Part shown: piece by piece, positions 24,764 to 32,635 of the stretch
Position numbering within the stretch: position 1 is the stretch's first letter
Layout: every line of letters begins with the position of its first letter
Source of the DNA: Methylobacterium sp. FF17
Lineage (GTDB): Bacteria; Pseudomonadota; Alphaproteobacteria; Rhizobiales; Beijerinckiaceae
Direction of reading: 5' to 3'
Length of the DNA: 64,000 nt
Assembly (NCBI RefSeq): GCF_025813715.1
Contig: NZ_CP107532.1
Location: 1,798,001-1,862,000, forward strand
Program-made: the position numbers and the translations under genes
The notes under the pieces: generated by a model
What the model was told of the DNA's origin: nothing
The model's database searches: none
What the model saw: the letters and a program-made list of their open reading frames with translations, nothing else

Positions 24764-25546
24764 TCACCCGGCGAGGCTGAAGCGGTCCACGTCGCGCAGG
24801 AGGTCGAGGAAGGCGCGGGCGCCGTGGTCGAGGGCCCGGGCACCGGCCTCCGCCGTGCCGAGGCGGGCGTCCCCGATGGCGCCCGCCGGGTTGAGGTCCT
24901 CCGCCTTCCAGGCGAAGGCGGCGGGCCGGCCGGCGCGCAGGTGGGTGAAGGTCCGGGCCATCACCACGGTGCGGGGGGTGAAATCCGCGACGGCGTCGCG
25001 GCGGACGAGGTCGGGCCGCAGGGCCAGCATCAGGGCGGTCTCGATGCCGCCGCCATGGATGCCGTGGCGGATCTCCTCCTCCGGGAACAGCCCCTCGGGG
25101 TAGCCGAAGCGGCTCCAGGCGGTCGTCACCGCCACCATCCCGTGGCGCCCGCGCAACTCGCCCGCCACGAGGTCGATGAGGCCGCTGTTGCCGCCATGCG
25201 CGGTGACGAGGACGAGCTTGGCGCAGCCCGCGCGGTGGACGGCGTCGCCGAGGCCGGTCCAGGCGCGCAGGGCCGTCTCGGTGGAGAGCGTCAGGGTGCC
25301 GGGGAAGCCGTCATGCTCGTCGGACTTGCCGATCGCCTGCACGGGCAGCAGCAGCACGTCGAGGTCGTCCGCCGGCAGGGCCGCGAGGCGGGCGAGGTAG
25401 CCCTCGGCGATGAGGGTGTCGGTGGCCAGCGGCAGGTGCGGCCCGTGCTGCTCGATGGCCGCCACCGGCAGCACCGCGATGGCGCGGCCCATGTCGCGGG
25501 TCCGAAATTCGTCCGTGGTCAGTTCGGCCCAGTGGCGGATCGGCAT
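24764..25546 (-). CDS. Creatininase-family amidohydrolase
   Basis: A 260-residue metal-dependent amidohydrolase. Metal-binding signatures are AIEQHGPHLPLATDT, VTAHGGNSGLID and GIHGGGIETALML, as in creatininase and related enzymes such as MftE and formamide hydrolases. ATG 25546 (MPIRHWAEL) was chosen, with GGAGG 10 nt upstream; longer in-frame extensions are low-complexity. It is convergent with and directly abuts the isochorismatase-like gene. The substrate is unknown; creatinine itself is only one possibility. Confidence 0.88.
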   Translation of the reverse strand: MPIRHWAELTTDEFRTRDMGRAIAVLPVAAIEQHGPHLPLATDTLIAEGYLARLAALPADDLDVLLLPVQAIGKSDEHDGFPGTLTLSTETALRAWTGLGDAVHRAGCAKLVLVTAHGGNSGLIDLVAGELRGRHGMVAVTTAWSRFGYPEGLFPEEEIRHGIHGGGIETALMLALRPDLVRRDAVADFTPRTVVMARTFTHLRAGRPAAFAWKAEDLNPAGAIGDARLGTAEAGARALDHGARAFLDLLRDVDRFSLAG

Positions 25547-25677
25547 CCCGGTGAACCCTCCAGCGCCCGCGATCCACCGGGCGTCGCGGCCGGGATCGGC
25601 GGCCCGTATACCGATCCTTATCCCCGCCCGTGCCTTCAGGGACAAGAACGTTCGAGAGCGCCCGCCGGTCCTGCCCC

Positions 25678-26676
25678 ATGCCAAAGACGAACCGTGGCGC
25701 ATCCGGGCCCACCCTGGCCGACCTGGGGGAGGACGAACTCCGCCGGGAGGTCGAGCGCCTGAACGCGATGCTCGACACCAACTCCGACTGGATCTGGGAG
25801 GTCGACGCGCAGGGGCGCTACACCTACGCGTCGCGCCACGTCCTGGCGCTGCTCGGCTACGAGCCGCACGAGGTGCTGGGGCGGACCCCCTTCGACCTGA
25901 TGCCGCCCGACGAGGCCGCGCGGGTGGGGGCGCTGTTCGGCGCCATCATCGCGGAGAAGCGGGCCTTCGCCGGCCTGATCAACCGCAACCGCCACCGGGA
26001 CGGGCACATCGTCGTGCTGGAAACCAGCGGCGTGCCGCTCCTCGGCGCGGAGGGAAGCCTCCTCGGCTATCGCGGGATCGACCGGGACGTCACGCTCCGC
26101 GACGCGGAGAACGCGCGCCTGCACGACATCGCGCGGCGCGACGACCTCACCCAGCTCGGCAACCGCCTCGCCCTGCGTGAGCGCCTGATCGCGATCCTCG
26201 ACGGAGCCGGCCCAGGAGCCGGCCCAGGAGCCGGGCAAGGGGCCGGGCAAGGGGCCGGGCAAGGGGCCGGGGAGGCGCGCGGGCACCTCGTGCTCCTGCT
26301 CGATCTCGACCTGTTCAAGGCGGTGAACGACACCCTCGGCCACAAGGCCGGCGATGCGCTCCTCGCGCAGGTCGCCGCGCGGCTCGACCACGCGACCGCG
26401 CGCCATGCCGCCCGGGCGTTCCGGCTCGGCGGCGACGAGTTCGTGGTGGTCGGGCAGGGAGACGGGGTGGAGGATGGAACGTCCGTCGTGGCGGCGGTCG
26501 AGAACTGCTTCCTGATGCCGTTCGACATCGAGGGCACGTTCCTGTGCATCTCCGCGAGCCTCGGCGTCGCCCACTGCGGCGGCCCGGACACGCCCGAACA
26601 TGTGCTCGCCCGCGCGGACCAGGCTCTCTACGCGGCGAAGGACCGGCGCCAGCGCGGTCCTTCGCTCAGGGTTTGA
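25678..26676 (+). CDS. PAS-GGDEF diguanylate cyclase
   Basis: A 332-residue cytoplasmic signalling enzyme predicted to make cyclic di-GMP. A short coiled coil (EDELRREVERLNAMLD) precedes a PAS domain (about 30-150, WIWEVDAQGRYTYASRHVLALLGYEPHEVLG). The GGDEF domain (about 160-325) has an intact LGGDEF. The inhibitory RxxD site five residues upstream is absent (RHAA there), so product feedback through it is not expected. A Gly-Ala repeat (GAGPGAGPGAGQ and on) is inserted between the first helix and the DLFKAVND strand. GTG 25630 is an alternative start. Confidence 0.9.
   Translation: MPKTNRGASGPTLADLGEDELRREVERLNAMLDTNSDWIWEVDAQGRYTYASRHVLALLGYEPHEVLGRTPFDLMPPDEAARVGALFGAIIAEKRAFAGLINRNRHRDGHIVVLETSGVPLLGAEGSLLGYRGIDRDVTLRDAENARLHDIARRDDLTQLGNRLALRERLIAILDGAGPGAGPGAGQGAGQGAGQGAGEARGHLVLLLDLDLFKAVNDTLGHKAGDALLAQVAARLDHATARHAARAFRLGGDEFVVVGQGDGVEDGTSVVAAVENCFLMPFDIEGTFLCISASLGVAHCGGPDTPEHVLARADQALYAAKDRRQRGPSLRV
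26203..26274 (+). repeat. 12-bp tandem repeat inside the GGDEF domain
   Basis: Six 12-bp units (GGAGCCGGCCCA twice, GGAGCCGGGCAA once, GGGGCCGGGCAA twice, then a variant) encode GAG plus P, Q or E. It lies in a loop of the cyclase domain, so copy-number changes would only alter loop length. Confidence 0.95.
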
Positions 26677-26709
26677 AGGGCTCCGCCCGATAGAGCGATC
26701 CGGCGCGTC

Positions 26710-27093
26710 TCAGCGCGGCCGGCGCAGAAGCCAGCCCGCCCCGAAGGCGGCGGCGGCCACCAGCAGGAGCGTGGCGCCCCTGTTCTCGTCGGCCCGGCTG
26801 GCGACGGCCCGGCCCCGGCGGACGGCCTCGCCCCGATAGACCCGGCCCCGGTCCTGAAGCTCGTCGGCGAGGGCGCGGCCGCGATGCTGGGCCTCGCCCA
26901 TCAGGTGGGCGCCGTCGCGGTGCAGGTCGTCGGCCGCGTCGCGCGCCCGGCCATAGGCATATTGCACGGCCCCGGCGGCCTGGTCGAAAGCCCCCTCGGC
27001 CTGGGGACGCACGCGCCCCGTCACGGCACCGAGGGCGGAGCGCCCGCGACCCCGGATGTTGCGAAAGCCACCCTCGATCTGATCCCGGTTCAT
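26710..27093 (-). CDS. CsbD-like protein with C-terminal membrane anchor
   Basis: A 127-residue protein beginning MNRDQIEGGFRNIRGRGR, which matches the CsbD stress-protein start, followed by a long Arg/Ala/Asp-rich amphipathic helix and a C-terminal membrane helix (ATLLLVAAAAFGAGWLL) ending in RRPR. CsbD proteins are induced by general stress; their molecular role is not established. A second CsbD-like gene lies 177 bp upstream in the same direction, suggesting joint control. The arrangement resembles membrane-tethered CsbD/YtxH-type proteins. Confidence 0.75.
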   Translation of the reverse strand: MNRDQIEGGFRNIRGRGRSALGAVTGRVRPQAEGAFDQAAGAVQYAYGRARDAADDLHRDGAHLMGEAQHRGRALADELQDRGRVYRGEAVRRGRAVASRADENRGATLLLVAAAAFGAGWLLRRPR

Positions 27094-27270
27094 CGGCGAA
27101 TATCCTCATTCTGCCGGCCCGGACCGGCGCGCCCGGATCGAACCGGGGGCGCGGCCGCGGGCCTGTCGGGCGCGGGGCGGGGTCGAACCCGTCACCGCGC
27201 GACGGTCTGCGCTGCGGCGGTCCTTGAAGGACCGCGGCGATCCGCGAGGGATCGCGGGGCGTCCGGTGGA

Positions 27271-27483
27271 TCAGATCTTCTTGACGGCGTCGGCGGCGCT
27301 CTGGGCCGCGCCCTTGATGCCGTCCTTGGCATCGCCGACGGTCTTCTGGGCTTCGCCCTTCAGCTCCTGGGCCTTGCCCTCGGCCTGCAGCTTGTCGTTG
27401 CCGGTGGCCGAGCCGATGCCCTGCTTGATGTTGCCGACGGCCTCGTTGGCCAGACCCTTGATCTTGTCCGTCGTGCTGCTCAT
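27271..27483 (-). CDS. CsbD-family stress protein
   Basis: A 70-residue hydrophilic protein: MSSTTDKIKGLANEAVGNIKQ, then GNDKLQAEGKAQELKGEAQK, ending ADAVKKI. This is the classic CsbD pattern of Lys/Gln/Gly-rich helices with no membrane segment. AGGAG precedes the ATG at good spacing. CsbD expression in Bacillus is sigma-B dependent; in alphaproteobacteria the EcfG general stress response is the likely counterpart, but I could not identify a promoter with confidence. Confidence 0.88.
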   Translation of the reverse strand: MSSTTDKIKGLANEAVGNIKQGIGSATGNDKLQAEGKAQELKGEAQKTVGDAKDGIKGAAQSAADAVKKI

Positions 27484-27851
27484 CAAACGCTCCTGACTCT
27501 GCTGCTCCCCTCGAACGCTGGTTGCCGGATGCAACCGGTCGTCGGCGGCCAAGCGTAACGGCGAAGCCGCCGCATGGTTCCTTTTCCGACATTTCCCGGG
27601 CCGCCCGGCCTGCCGGCCAGGAGCACGCCCACCGAGGTTTCGCGCTGCAGCGCAAGGATCGGTCTGTTGCGGCGCAATAGAACGCCGAGATGTCCCGGGG
27701 TCCCGGCTTCGCAACTCAAATTTTTTCGCAGCTTACCCAAAAATTTTGCAGCCGACGTCAAGGCTTAGGCCTACCAAAGCTTCTTGAATTCAAAATAATT
27801 GCCGATAGAACCGGACGGCATCAATAAGAGTTTGAGCCGAGGAAGACGTTC
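27484..27851. other. Divergent region between CsbD and oxlT
   Basis: About 370 bp, no gene seen. It holds a 12-bp palindrome GCGCTGCAGCGC (27642-27653) and an AT-rich stretch from 27715 to 27830 that contains the likely oxlT promoter, including two similar motifs (TTTTTTCGCAGC and AAATTTTGCAGC) 21 bp apart. GAGGAAG precedes the oxlT ATG. Confidence 0.5.
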
Positions 27852-29165
27852 ATGACCGCGCGCACTGCTGCGCCTGCCTCCGCCGGGCCGACATCCCTTG
27901 CTCAGGCCGGCGTGGATTCCCCACCCCTGGGCCGTTGGGGACAGCTGTTCCTCGGCGTCCTGTGCATGTCGATGATCGCGAACCTGCAATACGGCTGGAC
28001 GCTGTTCGTCGATCCGATCCAGCAGAAATTCGGCTGGGAGCGCACCGCGATCCAGTGGGCCTTCACGATCTTCGTCGTGATGGAGACCTGGCTGGTGCCG
28101 ATCGAGGGCTGGTTCGTGGACAAGTACGGCCCGCGCCTCGTCACCATCTTCGGTGGCGCCCTCTGCGCGCTCGGCTGGGTGATGAACTCCTACGCCGACA
28201 CGCTGGGCCTGCTCTACGCCGCCGCCGCGATCAGCGGCATCGGCGCGGGCGCCGTCTACGGCACCTGCGTGGGCAACGCCCTGAAGTGGTTCCCCGACCG
28301 GCGCGGCTTCGCGGCCGGCCTCACCGCCGCCGGCTTCGGCGCGGGCTCGGCCCTCACCGTGATCCCGATCGCCAACATGATCCGCGATTCCGGCTACCAG
28401 CACACCTTCCTGGTGTTCGGTCTCGGCCAGGGCCTGATCGTGATGCTGGCGGCCCTGCTCCTCGTCTCCCCGAGCGCCGCCTTCAAGGACCGCATGCTCG
28501 CCGGCCGCAAGGTCACGGTGAACACCGTCACCCGGCGCCAGTATTCCACCGCCGAGATGGTGCGCACGCCGGTGTTCTGGCTGCTCTACCTGATGTTCGT
28601 GATGATGGCCGCCGGCGGCCTGATGGCGGCGGCGTCCCTCGCCCCCATCGCCAAGGACTTCAAGGTCGCGGGCGTGCCCGTCTCCCTGATGGGCCTGACC
28701 CTGCCGGCCCTCACCTTCGCGCTGACCATCGACCGGGTGCTCAACGGCGTGACGCGGCCCTTCTTCGGCTGGGTCTCGGACAAGATCGGCCGCGAGAACA
28801 CCATGGTCATCGCCTTCATGATCGAGGGCGCCGGCATCCTGGCGCTGGGCATGTTTGCCCATATCCCGATGGCCTTCGTGCTGCTCACCGGCCTCGTGTT
28901 CTTCGCCTGGGGCGAGATCTACTCGCTGTTCCCCGCCACCTGCAGCGACACCTACGGCGACAAGAACGCCGCCGCCAATGCGGGCCTGCTCTACACCGCC
29001 AAGGGCACGGCCGCCCTGCTGCTCCCCGTCATGCTCACCATCCAGGCCCAGACCGGCACCTGGCAGACGGTGTTCTACGTCGCCTCCGGCATGGCCTTCC
29101 TGGCCGGGTTCCTCGCGCTCTTCGTGCTGAAGCCGATGCGCGCCCGGTTCATCGCCCGGAGCTGA
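27852..29165 (+). CDS. oxlT: Oxalate:formate antiporter-like MFS transporter
   Basis: A 437-residue, 12-helix major-facilitator permease. OxlT hallmarks are the basic residue in helix 8 (RVLNGVTRPFFGWVSDKIGRE) and the Lys in helix 11 (GLLYTAKGTAALLLP), the latter being the substrate-binding lysine in Oxalobacter OxlT. The N-terminus MANLQYGWTLFV-like segment and NALKWFPDRRGFAAGL also fit. It heads a four-gene unit with a FAH-family enzyme, a PanE-like reductase and an oxalate-CoA ligase, so oxalate import is the likely role; the counter-ion is not known. Confidence 0.88.
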   Translation: MTARTAAPASAGPTSLAQAGVDSPPLGRWGQLFLGVLCMSMIANLQYGWTLFVDPIQQKFGWERTAIQWAFTIFVVMETWLVPIEGWFVDKYGPRLVTIFGGALCALGWVMNSYADTLGLLYAAAAISGIGAGAVYGTCVGNALKWFPDRRGFAAGLTAAGFGAGSALTVIPIANMIRDSGYQHTFLVFGLGQGLIVMLAALLLVSPSAAFKDRMLAGRKVTVNTVTRRQYSTAEMVRTPVFWLLYLMFVMMAAGGLMAAASLAPIAKDFKVAGVPVSLMGLTLPALTFALTIDRVLNGVTRPFFGWVSDKIGRENTMVIAFMIEGAGILALGMFAHIPMAFVLLTGLVFFAWGEIYSLFPATCSDTYGDKNAAANAGLLYTAKGTAALLLPVMLTIQAQTGTWQTVFYVASGMAFLAGFLALFVLKPMRARFIARS

Positions 29166-29171
29166 CCGACC

Positions 29172-29936
29172 ATGGCCCACTGGCTGCGCTACATCCACGA
29201 GGGCCGGGGCGGCTTCGGCCGCCTCGACGGCGAGACCATCGCGGTCCATGCGGGCGACCTCTTCGACGGGCCGACGCCCACGGGCGAAACCCTGGCGCTG
29301 TCGCAGGTCACCGTCGACCTGCCGTGCCGGCCCTCGAAGTACATCGCCCTGTGGAACAACTTCCACGCCTCGGCCGCGAAGCAGGGCCTGACCCGGCCGG
29401 AGGTGCCGCTCTACTTCGTGAAGCCGGCGAGCTGCTACCTCGCCAGCGGGCAGACGATCACGGCGCCGGACGGCGCGGGGCGCCTGCTGTTCGAGGGCGA
29501 GCTCGGGATCGTGATCGGCAAGCGCGGTCGCGACCTCACCCCGGAGACCGCGGGCGCGCACATCTTCGGCTATACCTGCGTGAACGACGTGACCGCCCTG
29601 GACGCGCTCAGGGCCGACCCGAGCTTCACGCACTGGACCCGGTCCAAGGGCCATGACGGCTTCGGCCCCTTCGGCCCCGTGATCGCCACCGACGTCGATC
29701 CGTCGGCCCTCGAGGTCGCGGTCCGGGTCAACGGACGCGAGCGCCAGCGCTATCCGCTCTCCGACATGATGCGGACGGCCGCCGAACTCGTGGCCGAGCT
29801 CTCGCGGGACATGACCCTGGAGCCCGGCGACCTCATCGCCTGCGGCACCTCGGTGGGGTCCGGCCCGATCCCGAAGGGCGCCACGGTCGAGGTCGAGATC
29901 GCCGGCATCGGCGTCTTGTCGAACGGATTTTCGTGA
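29172..29936 (+). CDS. Fumarylacetoacetate hydrolase-family enzyme in the oxalate operon
   Basis: A 254-residue FAH-fold enzyme. Metal and substrate signatures: PSKYIALWNNFHASAAKQG, PLYFVKPASCYL, the E-x-E ligands in FEGELGIVIGKRGRD, GYTCVNDVTALD, RSKGHDGFGPFGPVI, and ACGTSVGSGPIPKG. The family includes 2-keto acid hydrolases, acylpyruvases and oxaloacetate decarboxylases. It starts 6 bp after oxlT, so it belongs to the oxalate transcription unit. No FAH step is needed in the known oxalate route, so its role (for example acting on oxaloacetate or another oxo acid) is open. Confidence 0.85.
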   Translation: MAHWLRYIHEGRGGFGRLDGETIAVHAGDLFDGPTPTGETLALSQVTVDLPCRPSKYIALWNNFHASAAKQGLTRPEVPLYFVKPASCYLASGQTITAPDGAGRLLFEGELGIVIGKRGRDLTPETAGAHIFGYTCVNDVTALDALRADPSFTHWTRSKGHDGFGPFGPVIATDVDPSALEVAVRVNGRERQRYPLSDMMRTAAELVAELSRDMTLEPGDLIACGTSVGSGPIPKGATVEVEIAGIGVLSNGFS

Positions 29937-30033
29937 GCCGCCCGCCCGTCAACCCATCGGACGTGACCGGGACGGTTGGCGGGGGCAGATTTGCCGGGCA
30001 GGCTTGCAGGATGGATTTGAAGGACACCACAGC

Positions 30034-31044
30034 ATGAGCATCGCGATCGTCGGCGCCGGCGCCATCGGAGGATTCCTGGGCGTGCGCCTCGCCCATGCGG
30101 GCGAGGACGTCACCTTCATCGCGCGCGGCGCCAACCTGGAGGCCATCCAGGCCAACGGCATGCGGCTGATCGAGGAGGACGGCTCCGAGATCCACGTGAC
30201 CAACCTCAAGGCCACCAAGTCGATGGCCGAGGCGGGCAAGCACGACATCGTGCTCCTGACGGTCAAGGCGCATCAGGTCGGCCCGATCGCGGCCGACCTC
30301 CACCACCTCATCGGACCCGACACGATGGTGGTGACGATGCAGAACGGCATCCCGTGGTGGTACTTTTCGCAAGGGCACGGCGGCGATCTGACCGGCACCC
30401 ACCTCGAGACCGCCGATCCGGGCGGGCTCATCGCCCAGCACCTCGACCCGAAGCACGTCATCGGCTCCGTGGTCTATCCGGCGGCGGTGCTCACCGAGCC
30501 CGGCGTGGTGCAGGTGGTGGAGGGCCACCGCTTCGGCCTCGGCGAACTCGACGGTTCCATGTCCCCGCGCGTGCAGTCGCTGGCCCAGACCCTGATCAAG
30601 GCGGGTTTCCGTGCGCCCGTGACCAGCGACATCCGGGCGGAGATCTGGCTCAAGCTCTGGGGCAACCTCAGCTTCAACCCGATCTCGGCCCTCGCCCATG
30701 CCACCCTCGTGGACATCTGCCAGTTCCCCGAGACCCGGGCGCTCGCCGCCGACATGATGCGCGAGGCCGAGACCATCGCGAACCGCCTCGGCATCACCTT
30801 CAAGCTCGGCATCGAGCGCCGCATCGCCGGGGCCGAGAAGGTCGGCGCCCACAAGACCTCGATGCTGCAGGACGTGGAGGCCGGGCGCCCCATCGAGCTC
30901 GAGGCCCTCGTCGGCTCGATCATCGAACTCGGGCGCCTCACCGACACCCCGACCCCGCATATCGGCACCGTCTACGCCCTGATGCGCCTCCTCGCCCAGA
31001 GCCTGGAGCGGGCCCAGGGACGCCTCTCCATCACGCCGGCCTGA
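30034..31044 (+). CDS. panE2: 2-dehydropantoate 2-reductase-like protein (PanE2 type)
   Basis: A 336-residue NAD(P)-dependent reductase. It has the N-terminal Rossmann motif VGAGAIGGFLG and the ketopantoate reductase middle (TVKAHQVGPIAADL, MQNGIPWWYF), then the helical C-terminal half (EIWLKLWGNLSFNPISALAHATL) with the catalytic Lys. A PanE2 paralogue is linked to oxalate metabolism in Methylobacterium extorquens, and here it sits between the oxalate transporter and an oxalate-CoA ligase. Start ATG 30034 has GAAGGA upstream. True ketopantoate reduction for vitamin B5 remains an alternative. Confidence 0.85.
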   Translation: MSIAIVGAGAIGGFLGVRLAHAGEDVTFIARGANLEAIQANGMRLIEEDGSEIHVTNLKATKSMAEAGKHDIVLLTVKAHQVGPIAADLHHLIGPDTMVVTMQNGIPWWYFSQGHGGDLTGTHLETADPGGLIAQHLDPKHVIGSVVYPAAVLTEPGVVQVVEGHRFGLGELDGSMSPRVQSLAQTLIKAGFRAPVTSDIRAEIWLKLWGNLSFNPISALAHATLVDICQFPETRALAADMMREAETIANRLGITFKLGIERRIAGAEKVGAHKTSMLQDVEAGRPIELEALVGSIIELGRLTDTPTPHIGTVYALMRLLAQSLERAQGRLSITPA

Positions 31045-31072
31045 CCGCCACGCCATTCGAGGACGATTGACC

Positions 31073-32623
31073 ATGGCCGACACTTCGAACGCCCATTCCG
31101 CAGCCACCACCCTCCACGCCCTGATCCAGGCCGGCGCCGACGCGGCCACCGCCCTGTCGAGCCCCGGCGGCGTGCCGCTGACCTTCGGGCGCCTGCGCGC
31201 GCTCACCGACCGGACCATCGCGGCCCTGAACACGCAGGGCATCGGCCGGGGCGACCGCGTCGCCATCGTCCTCGACAACGGCCCCGAGATGGCCGCCGCC
31301 TTCATCGCCATCGCGGCGGGCACCACCTCGGCGCCCCTCAACCCGAGCTACAAGGCCGACGAGTTCACCTTCTATCTCTCCGACCTGAACGCGAAGCTCC
31401 TCGTGGTCGCCGAAGGCTCCGAGAGCCCGGCGGTGGCGGTGGCCGGACGCCTCGGCGTGCCGGTGGTGCGCCTGACGCCGACCCCGCAGGAGGGCGCCGG
31501 CAGCTTCACCCTGGCCTTCGAGGGCGCCGCCGCCGCCCCCGCCGCCCAGGGCGGCCCGGCGCACCCGGACGATATCGGCCTCGTGCTGCACACCTCCGGC
31601 ACCACCTCGCGCCCGAAGATCGTGCCGCTCAAGCAGTCGAACGTCTGCGCCTCGGCCCGCAACATCCGCAACACCCTCGGCTTCACGGCCGAGGATCGCG
31701 GCCTCAACATCATGCCGCTGTTCCACATCCACGGGCTCATCGCCGGCATCCTGGCCCCGCTCTCGGGCGGCGGTCAGGTCTCGTGCACGCCGGGCTTCAA
31801 CGCCCTGAAGTTCTTCGGCTGGATGGGGGAGGTCCGCCCGACCTGGTACACGGCGGTGCCGACCATGCACCAGGCGATCCTCGGCCGCGCCGCCCGCAAC
31901 CGGGAGGTCATCGAGGCCAACCCCCTGCGCTTCATCCGCTCCTCCTCCTCCTCCATGCCCCCGCAGGTGATGAAGGAGATCGAGGACGTGTTCGGCGCGC
32001 CCCTGATCGAGGCCTACGGCATGACGGAGGCCTCCCACCAGATGGCCTCGAACCCGCTGCCGCCGCGCCCGCACTATGCCGGCTCGGTCGGCCTCGCGGC
32101 CGGCCCCGAGATCGCCATCGTGGACGAGGACGGCGAGCCGCTGCCCGCCGGCGAGATCGGCGAGATCGTGATCCGCGGCGACAACGTGATGACGGGCTAC
32201 GAGAACAACGACAAGGCCAACGCCGAGGCCTTCACGCCACAGGGCTGGTTCCGCACCGGCGACCAGGGCTCGCTCAGCCCGGAAGGCTACCTGACCATCA
32301 CCGGGCGCCTCAAGGAGATCATCAACCGGGGCGGCGAGAAGATCTCGCCCCGCGAGGTCGACGAGATCCTCATGGACCACCCGGCGGTGTCGCAATGCGT
32401 CACCTTCGCGATGCCCCACGACAAGCTCGGCGAGGACGTCTGCGCCGCCATCGTGCTGCGCGAGGGCCAGCACCTCGCCGAGAAGGACCTGCGCGGCTTC
32501 GCCTCGGAGCGGCTCGCCGCCTTCAAGGTGCCCGCCAAGATCCTGATCCTCGACGAGATCCCCAAGGGCGCCACCGGCAAGCTCCAGCGGATCGGCCTCG
32601 CCCAGAAGCTCGGGCTGGTCTGA
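31073..32623 (+). CDS. Oxalate-CoA ligase (acyl-activating enzyme)
   Basis: A 516-residue AMP-forming ligase that activates a carboxylic acid with CoA. Motifs: HTSGTTSRPKIVPL (P-loop), EAYGMTEASHQMASNPL, TGDQGSLSPEGYL, GRLKEIINRGGEKISPREVD (hinge) and PKGATGKLQR (catalytic Lys). The sequence style is that of plant AAE3/yeast Pcs60 oxalyl-CoA synthetases. With oxlT and the PanE2-like gene upstream, oxalate is the best substrate prediction. Oxalyl-CoA could then be reduced to glyoxylate or decarboxylated; neither oxalyl-CoA reductase nor decarboxylase is in this window. ATG 31073 with GAGGA upstream was chosen. Confidence 0.88.
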   Translation: MADTSNAHSAATTLHALIQAGADAATALSSPGGVPLTFGRLRALTDRTIAALNTQGIGRGDRVAIVLDNGPEMAAAFIAIAAGTTSAPLNPSYKADEFTFYLSDLNAKLLVVAEGSESPAVAVAGRLGVPVVRLTPTPQEGAGSFTLAFEGAAAAPAAQGGPAHPDDIGLVLHTSGTTSRPKIVPLKQSNVCASARNIRNTLGFTAEDRGLNIMPLFHIHGLIAGILAPLSGGGQVSCTPGFNALKFFGWMGEVRPTWYTAVPTMHQAILGRAARNREVIEANPLRFIRSSSSSMPPQVMKEIEDVFGAPLIEAYGMTEASHQMASNPLPPRPHYAGSVGLAAGPEIAIVDEDGEPLPAGEIGEIVIRGDNVMTGYENNDKANAEAFTPQGWFRTGDQGSLSPEGYLTITGRLKEIINRGGEKISPREVDEILMDHPAVSQCVTFAMPHDKLGEDVCAAIVLREGQHLAEKDLRGFASERLAAFKVPAKILILDEIPKGATGKLQRIGLAQKLGLV

Positions 32624-32635
32624 CCGCGCCCGCCC

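Noticed and set aside
27935-29656. Long plus-strand frame in another phase over oxlT
   Set aside because: It is the +1 shadow of oxlT and the FAH gene, with Arg/Pro/His-rich low-complexity content.
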